Below, piece after piece: positions 53,229 to 62,677 of a stretch of 64,000 nt of DNA (positions within the stretch are counted from its first letter, which is position 1; every line of letters starts with the position of its first letter). The DNA lies in the NCBI RefSeq assembly GCF_000959365.1, contig NZ_CP009556.1, positions 2,232,001 through 2,296,000 of the forward strand, written 5' to 3'. The notes under the pieces are model-generated. The model was given only the letters and a program-made list of their open reading frames with translations. It was not told where the DNA came from and did no database searches. The DNA is from Burkholderia oklahomensis C6786. GTDB lineage: Bacteria > Pseudomonadota > Gammaproteobacteria > Burkholderiales > Burkholderiaceae. A program made the translations under genes and the position numbers.

Positions 53229-54925
53229 GCGAGCGCCTCCTCGTCGTGCGGCGCGTGCGCGTCGCCGGCCCAGCGCACGTCGAGCACACGCACGGGCATC
53301 CGGTGCCGCATGCAATAGTCGAGCCAGCGGATCTGGTTGTCCTGCAGCCGGTCGCCCGGGCCTTTCACTTCGATCAGCTCGTAGCGGCGCGCATCGGGCC
53401 AGAAGCGCACGAGGTCCGGCAGTCCCGAGCGGTTGCCGCGCACGTCGTCGAGCAGCCGCTCGAACCACAGCCGCAAATGCTCGGCGGGCAGGCACGCGAG
53501 CGCATGCTCGAGCAGTGCGTCGTCGAGCGCGCCCCAGAACACGAACGGCGACTGCACGCCCATCTTCTGCGCGTAGTGGCGACGGATCGTGTCACGGTAT
53601 TGCGGGCCGTCGAGTTGCGCGAGGCACGCGTCGAACTGCGCGGCGCGGCGCGCGCGGAAGTCGGGTGCATGCAGATCGGCCGGGCCGCGCTGGAACGGGT
53701 GGAAGAACGCGCCCGGCACCGCGGCGAACACGGGCTCCCAGCACAGGAGCCCGAACAGCGAGTTGATCAGCGCGTTCTCGACGTAGAAGACGGGCGCATC
53801 CGCGCGGCTCAGGTGATCGCGCGCGACATATTCGACCGGGTACGGCGCGCCCGGACGCGCGAGCTCGACGCAGTCGCGCGGAATCGCCCGCGCACTCGCC
53901 GCAATCGCCGCGCGCGTCGCCGGCAAGCCGACGCGCCGCCGCAGCCGCGGCAGCATCCGTGCGATCTGCTGCGCCTCCGCTTCGTTTTCGGGCGCGCGCA
54001 TCGCTTCGTCGGCGAGCGCGAGCGCCGCGTCGACGCGCTCGCAGCGTTCGAGCACGCGCACGCGCCGCCGCCGGCTGCCGGGCCATGCGCTCGATTCGTA
54101 TGCGGCGAGCGCGCCGTCCCAATCCGCGCGGCGCTCGCATGCCTGCCCGATCGCGAACGACAGCTTCGCGCGCCGCGACGCGAGCCACGCATTCCCGCAG
54201 TCGATCGCGGCCGCGACCGCGACGAGGGGCGCGAGCGGCGCGTCTTTCGGCCAGCGCTCGAGTTGCTCGCGGCACGCGTGCAATTGCAGATAGGCATCGA
54301 CGTCGCCGCGCCGCTGGAACACACGCGACGACGGTACGAGCGGGACCGTCTCGTACTGCAGCAGCCCGAGATCGGCGAGCACGAACTCCGACCAGTCCTG
54401 ATGCAGATTGCCGAAGAACATCAGCCGCAGCCGGTTGCAGAGCGCATCGACCGTCACGCGCAGCACGCGATCGTCGATCGACGGCAGCCAGCGCGCCCAG
54501 GTTCGCTCGCCGTCGTGGACCGCGCGCAGCGCGTCGAGCCAGTCGGCCTTGCGGGGCGCGCCGCTCGCGGGCGTGTCGGGAAACGCGTCGCGCAGCTCGG
54601 GCTTCGTCGCGAGCGCGAACAGTTCGTCGAGCGCGAGCGCCGGCTCCGGATCGACCCAGCCAAGTTCGACGAGCGGCGCCGCGGCCGCGAGCGGGCAGCC
54701 GATCTCGTCGTAGACGAGCTTGCTCGCGCGAAAGATCGGCCCCTTGCGCATCAGCATCCGCACGAGCAGCGCGCGCGACGCGCGCGGCAGCCGGCGGAAC
54801 GCGGCGACGAACGCGTGCTCGCCGGCGTCGAGCACGTCGTCGTAACGCTCGACGAGCCACGCGAGCGCTCGCTCGAAATTCGACAGGTAATAGAACGCGG
54901 AAGGAGACGACGGATCGGGCGGCAC
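53225..54925 (-). CDS. FAN1-type VRR-NUC structure-specific nuclease
   Basis: The 566-residue protein ends with the VRR-NUC catalytic pattern: GLPDLVRFW, then ELIEVKGPGDRLQDNQ and WLDYC, giving Asp, Glu and Lys of the PD-(D/E)xK site. The middle (about 210-330) contains TPR-like repeats and the N-terminus a SAP-like region, as in bacterial FAN1. FAN1 cuts 5' flaps and unhooks DNA interstrand crosslinks. Coupled by a 4 bp overlap to the helicase, it forms a two-gene repair unit. The start at 54925 gives the usual length for bacterial FAN1. Confidence 0.9.
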   Translation of the reverse strand: MPPDPSSPSAFYYLSNFERALAWLVERYDDVLDAGEHAFVAAFRRLPRASRALLVRMLMRKGPIFRASKLVYDEIGCPLAAAAPLVELGWVDPEPALALDELFALATKPELRDAFPDTPASGAPRKADWLDALRAVHDGERTWARWLPSIDDRVLRVTVDALCNRLRLMFFGNLHQDWSEFVLADLGLLQYETVPLVPSSRVFQRRGDVDAYLQLHACREQLERWPKDAPLAPLVAVAAAIDCGNAWLASRRAKLSFAIGQACERRADWDGALAAYESSAWPGSRRRRVRVLERCERVDAALALADEAMRAPENEAEAQQIARMLPRLRRRVGLPATRAAIAASARAIPRDCVELARPGAPYPVEYVARDHLSRADAPVFYVENALINSLFGLLCWEPVFAAVPGAFFHPFQRGPADLHAPDFRARRAAQFDACLAQLDGPQYRDTIRRHYAQKMGVQSPFVFWGALDDALLEHALACLPAEHLRLWFERLLDDVRGNRSGLPDLVRFWPDARRYELIEVKGPGDRLQDNQIRWLDYCMRHRMPVRVLDVRWAGDAHAPHDEEALA

Positions 54926-55481
54926 GGGATTCGGCGGTTACGGGCGGTCGATGGTGCATCCCCAATTACGGGGGCGGCAAACCGTGACCAGACGAGTCAT
55001 CCGCAAATGATAGCGCACGGTTGGCCGGTCGCTTTGCGACGGTGGCCGGCACGTTCGCGCGTGGCGTGAACCGTCATAGCCGCGCTCACGTGTGGTGGGC
55101 GGCGCGCTTCGTGGTCCGATGCCGGTCGCACTGCGATTGCCGCGGCCCGCGTGTGTTCGCGTATCGCATGCGCGATTCGGCATGCGTCGGAATTCGGCAC
55201 GACGACACTCGACAATCGCGACGATCGCGACGCTCGCGTGCAATCACGGCAAGCTGTATTTCCGCTTCCGTGTCGCGCGAGCGCTGGCGTGATCGCCTTC
55301 CTTCAAGCGACAAACCGCATGCATTCTTCCATCGAAACAATCGCAGCGAGCATGTCACAGCGCGCGCCTATCGGCCCTCGCCATCCGCGCTCATCGGTCG
55401 CGCGCCGCGAGCGCCGCCCTGCTCCGGATTGGCGAAAACCCGCCGCCGACGCCACGCCGCGGAACACCCCGCACGGCACGC
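54926..55481. other. 556-bp gap with no supported gene
   Basis: Several long GC-rich frames cross this gap on both strands but none has a ribosome-binding site, signal peptide or recognisable domain. They overlap each other and appear to be composition artefacts. The left part holds the promoter of the FAN1-type operon. Confidence 0.4.
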
Positions 55482-55967
55482 TCAAAAGCCCGTGCTGCAC
55501 CCGACGGCATTGCCCGCCCCGCTCGCGCACGTGACGCCGGGCACGGGCTTTTCGATCACGATTTCCGGGCGGCCCGGCACGCCCGGCGAGCTGGCCCGAC
55601 CCGGCCACTTGCCGCGCGGATCGTGGGGCGAATCGAGCAAACGCTGCGCGGCGCGGTCTTCTTCCGCGAGCCGTTGGCGTCGCTCGGCCGCCCCGAGCTC
55701 GTCGGCGAAATTGACGGCGCCCGCCCCGCTCCGCCGCTTCGCTTCGAACGATGGCGGCGCGCCTTTCGCATCGCCGAACACCGACGTCACGGGCGACCGG
55801 TAGCTCGACGCATCGGCGGCCGAGCGATTGATCTCTTTCGCGGCGAACGTGTGCGGCGACACGTCGGCCACGTCGAACGGGTTCCGTCCGCCGGCCCAGC
55901 TCGCCGTCGCCTGAACGACGATCAGCGATGCGAAAGACCAATTGAACACGAGCGACAACTTATTCAT
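55482..55967 (-). CDS. Secreted protein of unknown function
   Basis: The 161-residue protein starts MNKLSLVFNWSFASLIVVQATASWA, a plausible signal peptide with cleavage near residue 25. The mature part is polar, with DELGAAERRQRLAEEDRAAQRLL (about 85-110) likely helical and a Pro/Gly-rich tail ending GAGNAVGCSTGF. No family was recognised. It is transcribed alone, and no strong ribosome-binding site was found. Confidence 0.65.
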   Translation of the reverse strand: MNKLSLVFNWSFASLIVVQATASWAGGRNPFDVADVSPHTFAAKEINRSAADASSYRSPVTSVFGDAKGAPPSFEAKRRSGAGAVNFADELGAAERRQRLAEEDRAAQRLLDSPHDPRGKWPGRASSPGVPGRPEIVIEKPVPGVTCASGAGNAVGCSTGF

Positions 55968-56258
55968 TCACTGACAACGACATCGGCAACAAAGCGCGCC
56001 ACTATACCAGCCGATTCGCCGGATTCCGCGATTGCCCCTGCCCTCGCTGCACCAACGTAAAAATGTCGGACGCCAAAACGTCTTTCAAGCGCACGCGATC
56101 AAACAGGCAATGAACAGGCGATCGATTTCGTCTGCCCGCATCGATTGCGCCGCGCCCGCAAAAACGATTGAGTGCGCGCCGCCGATGTGATTCCATTCGG
56201 AGGCGAGCGTCGACGCGCCCGCCCGACAATCACGACAATCATTCCGAGGACACCCCAG

Positions 56259-57239
56259 ATGGAGACGATCGCCGTAATCGGCAGCAACATGGTCGATCTC
56301 GTGACCTATATCACGCGAATGCCGGCCGACGGAGAAACGCTCGAAGCGCCGAACTTCGAGATTGGCTGCGGCGGCAAGGGCGCGAACCAGGCGGTCGCCG
56401 CGTCGAAGCTCGGCGCACGTGTCGTGATGGTGTCGAAGGTCGGCGACGATCTGTTCGCCGACAACACGTTGCGCAACTTCGAGCGCGTCGGCATCGATAC
56501 CGAGCACGTGCGCCGCGTGCCCGGCGTATCGAGCGGCGTCGCGCCGATTTTCGTGAGCCCCGATTCGCGCAACCGAATCCTGATCGTCAAGGGCGCGAAC
56601 CTGCATCTGAGGCCGGCCGACATCGACGCGGCGGCCGCGAAGATCGAAGCGAGCCGCCTCGTCGTGCTGCAACTCGAGATCGACATCGACACTGTCAACT
56701 ATGCGATCGATTTCGCCGCCGCGCGCGGCATCCCGGTGCTGCTGAATCCCGCGCCCGGCGTCCCCGGCCTCGACTTCGCGCGGCTCGCCAAGCTCGAATT
56801 CCTCGTGCCGAACGAGACCGAGCTCGCGCTCGTGTCGGGCATGTCGACCGACACGCTCGATGCGGTCACGCGTGCGGCGAGCTCGCTCGTCAAGCGCGGG
56901 TTGAAGAACGTGCTCGTCACGCTGGGCGACAAAGGCTCGCTGCTCGTGTCGCGTGCGGGAATCGTGCGCGTGCCGTCCATCGCGGTCGATGCGCGCGACA
57001 CGACGGGCGCGGGCGACGCGTACATCGGCTGCTTCGCGCGCCACTACGTCGCGACGGGCGACGTGCCCGCCGCGATGCGGCTCGCATCCGCCTATGCCGC
57101 GCATTCGGTGACGGGCTTCGGCACGCAGAAATCGTACGCGGACGCGGCGACGTTCGAGCGCTTCCTGCAAACGGTCGGCTTCGACGCGGCGTCGAGCACG
57201 GCATCATCCGCGAGCCGCAAGCCGCCCGTCAGCCGATGA
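56259..57239 (+). CDS. rbsK: Ribokinase-type carbohydrate kinase
   Basis: The 326-residue PfkB-family protein has GCGGKGANQAVAASKLGARVVMV near 35-57 (substrate site), LLNPAPGVPGLD near 165, VPNETELALVSG, and the catalytic DTTGAGDAYIGCF near 247-259. It phosphorylates ribose or a related pentose. GAGGA lies before the ATG at 56259; an upstream frame would add 29 residues. It faces a nucleoside hydrolase gene, and their ends overlap by 11 bp. The products form a logical nucleoside to ribose to ribose 5-phosphate route. Confidence 0.88.
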   Translation: METIAVIGSNMVDLVTYITRMPADGETLEAPNFEIGCGGKGANQAVAASKLGARVVMVSKVGDDLFADNTLRNFERVGIDTEHVRRVPGVSSGVAPIFVSPDSRNRILIVKGANLHLRPADIDAAAAKIEASRLVVLQLEIDIDTVNYAIDFAAARGIPVLLNPAPGVPGLDFARLAKLEFLVPNETELALVSGMSTDTLDAVTRAASSLVKRGLKNVLVTLGDKGSLLVSRAGIVRVPSIAVDARDTTGAGDAYIGCFARHYVATGDVPAAMRLASAYAAHSVTGFGTQKSYADAATFERFLQTVGFDAASSTASSASRKPPVSR

Positions 57240-58200
57240 GCGTCTTCCGATAAAGCGCGAGCATCGCGTCCGCATCGACGCCGACGCACACGTCGCGCGG
57301 CGGCCGCCCGTCCCAGTCCGGCGCGGGCACGCTCATCGCCGCCGGCTTCTGGATCGTCTCGCCGGCCGCGATGCCGCTCGTCAGCACGCGCACCGGGCCC
57401 GTGCGCGTCTTGTACAGATGCGGCGCGACCACGTATGCGACCGCCGACGAATCGTGCACGTAGATGCCCGCGAGCCCGGCGCTCGCGCGATGAAACGCTT
57501 CGTAATGGCGCGACACGTCCCACACGAAGCGGCCTGCGTCGCCCGCATCGTCGCGCAGCGCGGCAAGATACTCGGTCGTCATGATCGTGTTCTGCGTGAC
57601 GTCGAGCCCGACGATCGCGAGCGGCCACGACGCCGACATCACGATGTCCGCCGCGTCGGGATCGCCTGCGATGTTCGCCTCGGCGGCGGGCGACACGTTG
57701 CCGAGCACGCCCGCGGTGCCGAACGCACCGCCCATGATGACGACCTGCTTGACGAGCGTTGCGACCTCGGGATCCTCGGCAAGCACGTGGGCGAGATTCG
57801 TCAGCGGACCGACCGCGAGCAGCGTGACTTCGTGCGGATGTGCGCGCACCGTGTCGATGATGAAGCGATGCGCGGGCCGCGCATCGAGGTTCGGCGCGTG
57901 CGCGACGTCGACGGACAGGCTGAGGCCCGTGTTGCCGAGGCCGTCGTCGCCGTGGATGCCGCCGAGCGGCTCGGGCGCCGGCCGCCGCAGCGGCGCCGCC
58001 GCGCCGCGCGCGACGGGCACGCCGGGTGCGAAGCGGCCCGCGAGATAGAGCGCGTTGCGGGTCGTCGTGTCGATCGTCGCGTTGCCGAACACGCTCGTCA
58101 CGCCGATCAGTTCGATGTCCGGATGAAGCACCTGGAACACGAGCGCCATCGAATCGTCGACGCCCGGGTCCGTGTCATAGATGATCTTGTGCAGGCTCAT
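57229..58200 (-). CDS. Inosine-uridine preferring nucleoside hydrolase
   Basis: The 323-residue protein has DTDPGVDD near 8-15 (calcium site), VGPLTNLA near 118, VIMGGAF near 143 and NIAGDPDAADIV near 165, the defining motifs of the family. It splits purine or pyrimidine nucleosides to base and ribose. It is convergent with the ribokinase gene and not in the same operon, but the substrate link is strong. The ATG at 58200 is the best start; an upstream extension is Arg-rich and unlikely. Confidence 0.92.
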   Translation of the reverse strand: MSLHKIIYDTDPGVDDSMALVFQVLHPDIELIGVTSVFGNATIDTTTRNALYLAGRFAPGVPVARGAAAPLRRPAPEPLGGIHGDDGLGNTGLSLSVDVAHAPNLDARPAHRFIIDTVRAHPHEVTLLAVGPLTNLAHVLAEDPEVATLVKQVVIMGGAFGTAGVLGNVSPAAEANIAGDPDAADIVMSASWPLAIVGLDVTQNTIMTTEYLAALRDDAGDAGRFVWDVSRHYEAFHRASAGLAGIYVHDSSAVAYVVAPHLYKTRTGPVRVLTSGIAAGETIQKPAAMSVPAPDWDGRPPRDVCVGVDADAMLALYRKTLIG

Positions 58201-58873
58201 GGGTATCCCGTGGTGGGCGCGGCACGAAGCCGCCGCGCGATGGCTCGGAAGCGTCGAATGATACCCGCGCCGCCGCTTCGCTGCGCGCCGGTCTTGCATC
58301 GCGTGAGGCGTCGTTCGCGCTCGCGCCGCGATTCGCGTGATCACCGCTGCGATGCATCGATCGCTCCCGCCGCTGCAATGGCGATGGCCGTCGCCTGCCG
58401 CGCTCACCGAGCGAGCCGATCTCGTCGTGCTCGCCGTGCTCGCGGTGCGGCCCGATCTGTCGATTCCGTGGCTCGACGACGATGGACGCCTGCCCGTCAT
58501 CGCGATCGCGGCTACGAGAATCCGGCGATTCTCGACATGTTGCCGCGAATCGACGCCGATTGCACGCCGTCGATGCCCGTCGGGTCGTTCGTGCTCCTGA
58601 GCGCGATGGCGCTCGCATGTCGCCGGAGCCGGCGCGAAGACGAATATCGACGACGGATCGCGCGGCTCGAGGAGCGGATGAGACGCAGCGCGCGCTCGAC
58701 GACGCGAAGATGCTGCCGATGCGAACGCACGGGATCACGGGATCAGAGAAGAAACAGCTTATCGGCAAATCAAGCGGCAGGCGATGAAAAAGCGCATCGC
58801 CGCGCGTCGGCTCGCCGCGCAGATCGAGCAGGCCCGCGCGCTGCCGAGTCGGCCCGACTGGACGGGTCGCGGC
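58201..58873. other. 673-bp region, possibly decayed coding sequence
   Basis: No intact gene is supported. Short protein-like stretches occur in different frames, for example ENPAILDMLPRIDADCTPSM and RALDDAKMLPMRTHG, hinting at an old frameshifted gene, but no family was recognised. Confidence 0.3.
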
Positions 58874-60220
58874 TCATGCGCGCGCGTGTTCGCCCGAGTT
58901 CCCCGGCCGCACGAGGCCGAGATGATCGCGCAGCGTCGTCCCTTCGTATTCGGTCCGGAAGATTCCGCGCCGCTGCAGGATCGGCACGACGCCATCGACA
59001 AAATCCTGCAGGCCGCCCGGCAGCACGTCCGGCATCAGGTTGAAGCCGTCGGCCGCGCCGGCTTCGAACCAGTGCGCGATGTCGTCGGCGATCTGTTCAG
59101 GCGTGCCGACGATCACCCGATGTCCCGTGCCGCCCGCCATCGCGCGCATCAGCTCGCGCACCGTGTAGCGGTGCCGCCGCGCGCTCGCGAGCGTCGCCCG
59201 GAAGAACGTGTGATTGCCGTTGCCGCGGTCCGGCAGCGCGAGATCGTCGGGCAGCGGCGCGTCGGGCGCGAGCCGCTCGACCGGCACGCCGAGCGTGCCC
59301 GCGAGCCGGTTCAGGCTGTAGCGCAGCGGGATCAGGTCGACGAGCGCGTCGCGGCGGCGCAGCGCGTCGGCTTCGGTCGCGCCGACGATCGTCGTGAGGC
59401 CCGGCAGCACCTTGATGTCGCCGCGGCCGAACGCGGCCGCCGCGGCCTTCAGCTCGCGTGCGTAGCCGAGCGCCTCGTCGAACGATTGCGATGCGGAGAA
59501 CACCGCCTCCGCGTGCCGCGCGGCGAACGCGCGCCCGTCGGCCGAGCCGCCCGCCTGCACGAGCACCGGATGCCCTTGCGGCGGACGCGGCAGGTTCAGC
59601 GGCCCGTGCACGCGAAAATGCGCGCCGCGATGCGCGATCGGCCGCACCTTGCGCGTGTCGACGAAGCGGCCGTTCGCCTTGTCCCCGATGAGCGCGTCGT
59701 CGTCCCAGCTGTCCCACAGCGCCTTCACGATTTCGACGAATTCAGCCGCGCGCGCATAGCGCTCCACATGGTCGGGCACTGCATCGAGGCCGAAGTTGCG
59801 CGCGGAGCCGGGATCGGCCGTCGTCACGACGTTCCAGCCGGCGCGTCCGTCGCTCGCGTGATCGAGCGACGCGAAGCGGCGTGCGAGATTGAACGGCTCG
59901 TTGTAGCTCGTCGACGCCGTGCCGATGAGGCCGATATGGGTCGTCGCGGCGGCGATCGTCGCGAGCAGGATCGTCGGTTCGAGCGCGGTGATCGGACGAA
60001 AATCGATCTGATCGACGATCGACGCGTTATCCGCGAGAAACACCGCGTCGAACTTCGCCGCCTCGGCGATCCGCGCGACCCGCACGTAGTGCCTGACGTC
60101 GACGAACGCGCGCGGATCGGCTTCGTCGACCCGCCATGCGGACGGCACGAAGCCCGAATGCAGGATGTTGACGTTCAGATGCAGTTGCCGGGGCGACAGC
60201 CGTTTCAGGAAGCGGGTCAT
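58874..60220 (-). CDS. FMN-dependent monooxygenase, NtaA/SnaA/DszA-type
   Basis: The 448-residue TIM-barrel protein begins QLHLNVNILHSGFVPSAWR, contains FDAVFLADNASIVD near 57-70, GWNVVTTADPGSARNFG near 127-143 and QAGGSADGRAFAARHAEAVF near 221-240, all typical of long-chain luciferase-like monooxygenases for chelators and sulfur compounds. It needs a separate FMN reductase, which is not encoded adjacent. Relatives often act with acyl-CoA-dehydrogenase-like monooxygenases such as the one starting at 63015. It overlaps no other gene; a small DUF3088 gene lies 112 bp upstream. Confidence 0.9.
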   Translation of the reverse strand: MTRFLKRLSPRQLHLNVNILHSGFVPSAWRVDEADPRAFVDVRHYVRVARIAEAAKFDAVFLADNASIVDQIDFRPITALEPTILLATIAAATTHIGLIGTASTSYNEPFNLARRFASLDHASDGRAGWNVVTTADPGSARNFGLDAVPDHVERYARAAEFVEIVKALWDSWDDDALIGDKANGRFVDTRKVRPIAHRGAHFRVHGPLNLPRPPQGHPVLVQAGGSADGRAFAARHAEAVFSASQSFDEALGYARELKAAAAAFGRGDIKVLPGLTTIVGATEADALRRRDALVDLIPLRYSLNRLAGTLGVPVERLAPDAPLPDDLALPDRGNGNHTFFRATLASARRHRYTVRELMRAMAGGTGHRVIVGTPEQIADDIAHWFEAGAADGFNLMPDVLPGGLQDFVDGVVPILQRRGIFRTEYEGTTLRDHLGLVRPGNSGEHARA

Positions 60221-60332
60221 CGATGATCGTGGAAAGCGGCGCGGAACCGGCGAACCGGCGACGGCGCGCGTCGATGCGTGCTTCGACTCGCACTGCGCGG
60301 CCGCGCCGCTATCGGGCCGCGTCGCCGCTCAC

Positions 60333-60677
60333 TCAATGCAGCTTCGGAAAGCCATGCCGCTCGGCGAGCAGTTCGAGGATGCGGCGCGAATCGGTGACGA
60401 AGCGCCTGTCGCCGAGCGTCAGCGCATCGTCGGGCGGCGGCGCGCCGTCGCCGAAGACGAGCACGGGCAGCCCCTGGTGATCGGCGTCGAGCGCGGCGAT
60501 CGCCGCTTCGCGCGGCCGCGCGAACGGCAGCCGTCGAATGTCGAGACGCGCCTGCTTCGACGGATCGCTCGCGAGCAAGCCTTCGATCGGCACGCTGCCG
60601 GGGCAGACGAAACGCTCGCCCGGATGTTGGGGATCGGTGAATCCGGGTTCCAGCAGGAGCAGCAGATCTCGGCTCAT
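60333..60677 (-). CDS. Small DUF3088 protein
   Basis: The 114-residue protein starts MSRDLLLLLEPGFTDPQHPGERFVCPGSVPIEGLLAS and contains RRLPFARPREAAIAALDADHQGLPVLVFGDGA and a DALTLGDRRFVTDSRRILELLAERHG end. This reads as the DUF3088 family, thioredoxin-like in outline with a Cys near residue 26. Its function is unknown. It is co-directional with, and just upstream of, the FMN monooxygenase and could be in the same transcript. Confidence 0.75.
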   Translation of the reverse strand: MSRDLLLLLEPGFTDPQHPGERFVCPGSVPIEGLLASDPSKQARLDIRRLPFARPREAAIAALDADHQGLPVLVFGDGAPPPDDALTLGDRRFVTDSRRILELLAERHGFPKLH

Positions 60678-61006
60678 CGGCGGTCGGCCTCGCTTGCGAA
60701 GCGTGTCGTTGGGAATGCCGGCGATTCTGGGCCGATCGGATGCGCGCCGCCACGAATTTATCCGCAGATCGATATGCGCGGCGGCGCTAAGCGGGCGGCG
60801 GCGACGTGATCGACGCGTCATGGCAAGGCGCGTCGCGCGGCGCGACTCGGCGCACTGCTGCACCGCACAACACATCGGGCGCGCGCCGCCCCGCCCGAAG
60901 CGCCGGGGTTCAGCGCGCCGGCCACACGGCCCCGCGCAAACGACATCCCATCGACCGAATCGCTCCGCCCCGCGCCGCCCAACCAATACATCGAACACTG
61001 ACTCAG

Positions 61007-61088
61007 TTGACAGAGATCAAATCACGGCGTAGCGTTCATTGCATAACGATCGTTATTAAAAAGAGTCGCCGGATTCCGTGCACGGAAC
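61007..61088 (+). promoter_or_regulatory. Promoter with two palindromes before the metal-dependent hydrolase
   Basis: TTGACA at 61007-61012 and a weak TAGCGT -10 at 61030-61035 form a promoter. A perfect palindrome ATAACGATCGTTAT lies at 61043-61056 near the predicted start of transcription. A second, TTCCGTGCACGGAA at 61074-61087, matches the TTCC-N6-GGAA core of the IclR operator. The rest of the gap from 60678 holds no gene. Confidence 0.5.
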
Positions 61089-61174
61089 CAGGACGGCTCG
61101 ACCTTCCGTGTCCGCCCTCGATGCGCCAGTTCGATGCGGACGCACTACAAATTCGCAAGATATGGAGAGACCCG

Positions 61175-62059
61175 ATGTCCGCTATTGTCCGCCGCGATGT
61201 CCGCTTCGCCCTCCCGCCCGATCGCATCAGCGATTGGCACGTGAACGGCGTGGCCAACACGCATTACTTCAACGCGCTGTCGCTGATGTTCCCGGCAGGC
61301 GAGCGCTTTTTCATCGATTCGGTCCGCCATTACCGGGACCGCATTCAGGATCCCGAACTACAGAAGCAGGTTCAGGGCTTCATCGGGCAGGAGGCGATGC
61401 ACAGCCGCGAACACGTCGAATTCAACGACGTCGCCGAAGCGGCCGGCTATCCGGCTCACCGGCTCGACCGAGGCTTCTGGAAATTCACGGGCCTGATGCA
61501 GAAGGTGTTGCCGCCGCCGCTTCGGCTCGCGCAGACGATCGCGTTCGAGCACTACACGGCGATCATGACCGACATGCTGCTCAGCAATTTCGAGCATTTC
61601 CACGACTCGGTCGACGCGTACGCGAACATGTGGCTCTGGCACTCGATGGAGGAGACCGAGCACAAGGCGGTCGCGTTCGACGTGTGGAACGCGGTGATGA
61701 AGCCGGGGCCGATGCGCTATCTGATGCGCGTCGGATCGATGGTGCTGACGAGCGCCGTGTTCTGGGGAACGAACTTCTATTTCCACATGGTGCTCATGAA
61801 CGCACACCGGCGCATGCACGGCAGGGTCCCCGGCAAGTGGGCGTTCATGCGATTCTTCTTGAAGGGGTTCGTGAAGTTGGTGCCGCGAACGCTCGCCTAC
61901 TTCAAGCCTGGCTTCCATCCTTGGGATCACGACAACCGCAAGCACTTCGCGACGCTCGGCCGGCTGCTCGCGAACATCGACGCGAGCAACGCGCGATATG
62001 CAGCGAATGCGGCGCCGCGGCGCATTCCGCTGCATCCGATGACGGCGCAAGTGAACTGA
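61175..62059 (+). CDS. Predicted metal-dependent hydrolase (PF10118-like)
   Basis: The 294-residue protein has the His/Glu pattern of this family: GQEAMHSREHVEFN near 72-85, FEHYTAIM near 122 and SMEETEHKAVAFDVW near 160-175, giving a di-metal helical bundle like those of diiron proteins. Two hydrophobic helices (about 185-210) suggest membrane contact. The family is annotated as hydrolase but no reaction is established. The ATG at 61175 was chosen with GGAGAG about 8 bp upstream. Confidence 0.85.
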   Translation: MSAIVRRDVRFALPPDRISDWHVNGVANTHYFNALSLMFPAGERFFIDSVRHYRDRIQDPELQKQVQGFIGQEAMHSREHVEFNDVAEAAGYPAHRLDRGFWKFTGLMQKVLPPPLRLAQTIAFEHYTAIMTDMLLSNFEHFHDSVDAYANMWLWHSMEETEHKAVAFDVWNAVMKPGPMRYLMRVGSMVLTSAVFWGTNFYFHMVLMNAHRRMHGRVPGKWAFMRFFLKGFVKLVPRTLAYFKPGFHPWDHDNRKHFATLGRLLANIDASNARYAANAAPRRIPLHPMTAQVN

Positions 62060-62179
62060 ACGCAGCGCGCTCACCGACACGCGATGCGTCGGCGAGCGCC
62101 GCGCTGTTCGCAGGCACGAGCGCGACGGCCTCGCGTCGAAACGCTCGGCTCATCCAATCTCACGCAAACGGTGTATTCC

Positions 62180-62677
62180 ATGTCTTCGACTTCGACACAG
62201 CGGCGCGACCAGCCGCAAGCCTCGCCGTGGCTATCGCTGATCACGCGCCTGCTCGGCGTGTCGTTCCTGCTGTTCTTCGGCACGGCGATCGTCACGATCC
62301 TGCTCGGCATCGACCATCAGATCGCGGACGATCCCGTCGGCCTTCTGGTATTGCGCCTCGTGCGCTGGGGCGGCGTGCACGGCGGCGGCGAGCACTACGA
62401 ATTGATGATCTCGGCGATCTACGTCGTGTGGGGCGTCTTCCTGTGGGAGGCCGCCAACGATCCGTTCGAGCACAAGCTGTTTCTCGACTTCACGGTCGTC
62501 GCGAACGTCGCCCATTTCGGCCTGATGTTCGTGCAGGGTCTGATGATGCCGGGCGAGCGCATCCATCTGGTGGGCGACGTCGCGCTCGGCTGGTTCGCGC
62601 TCGCGCTGTTCGCCGCCACGTGGATTCCGGCCCGGAGCAAGGCGGCAAGGCTGCAGATCTCGAATTCCGGCCGCTGA
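62180..62677 (+). CDS. Small four-helix membrane protein of unknown function
   Basis: The 165-residue protein has about four hydrophobic segments (roughly 20-43, 50-75, 78-100 and 115-150) and no catalytic motif. It follows the metal-dependent hydrolase by 120 bp on the same strand and may share its promoter. It resembles small DUF6632-type membrane proteins in size and topology only. Confidence 0.7.
   Translation: MSSTSTQRRDQPQASPWLSLITRLLGVSFLLFFGTAIVTILLGIDHQIADDPVGLLVLRLVRWGGVHGGGEHYELMISAIYVVWGVFLWEAANDPFEHKLFLDFTVVANVAHFGLMFVQGLMMPGERIHLVGDVALGWFALALFAATWIPARSKAARLQISNSGR

Noticed and set aside
58201..58873. An intact gene between the nucleoside hydrolase and FMN monooxygenase
   Set aside because: Protein-like fragments lie in different frames and no family or start signal could be recognised; reported only as a possible relic.
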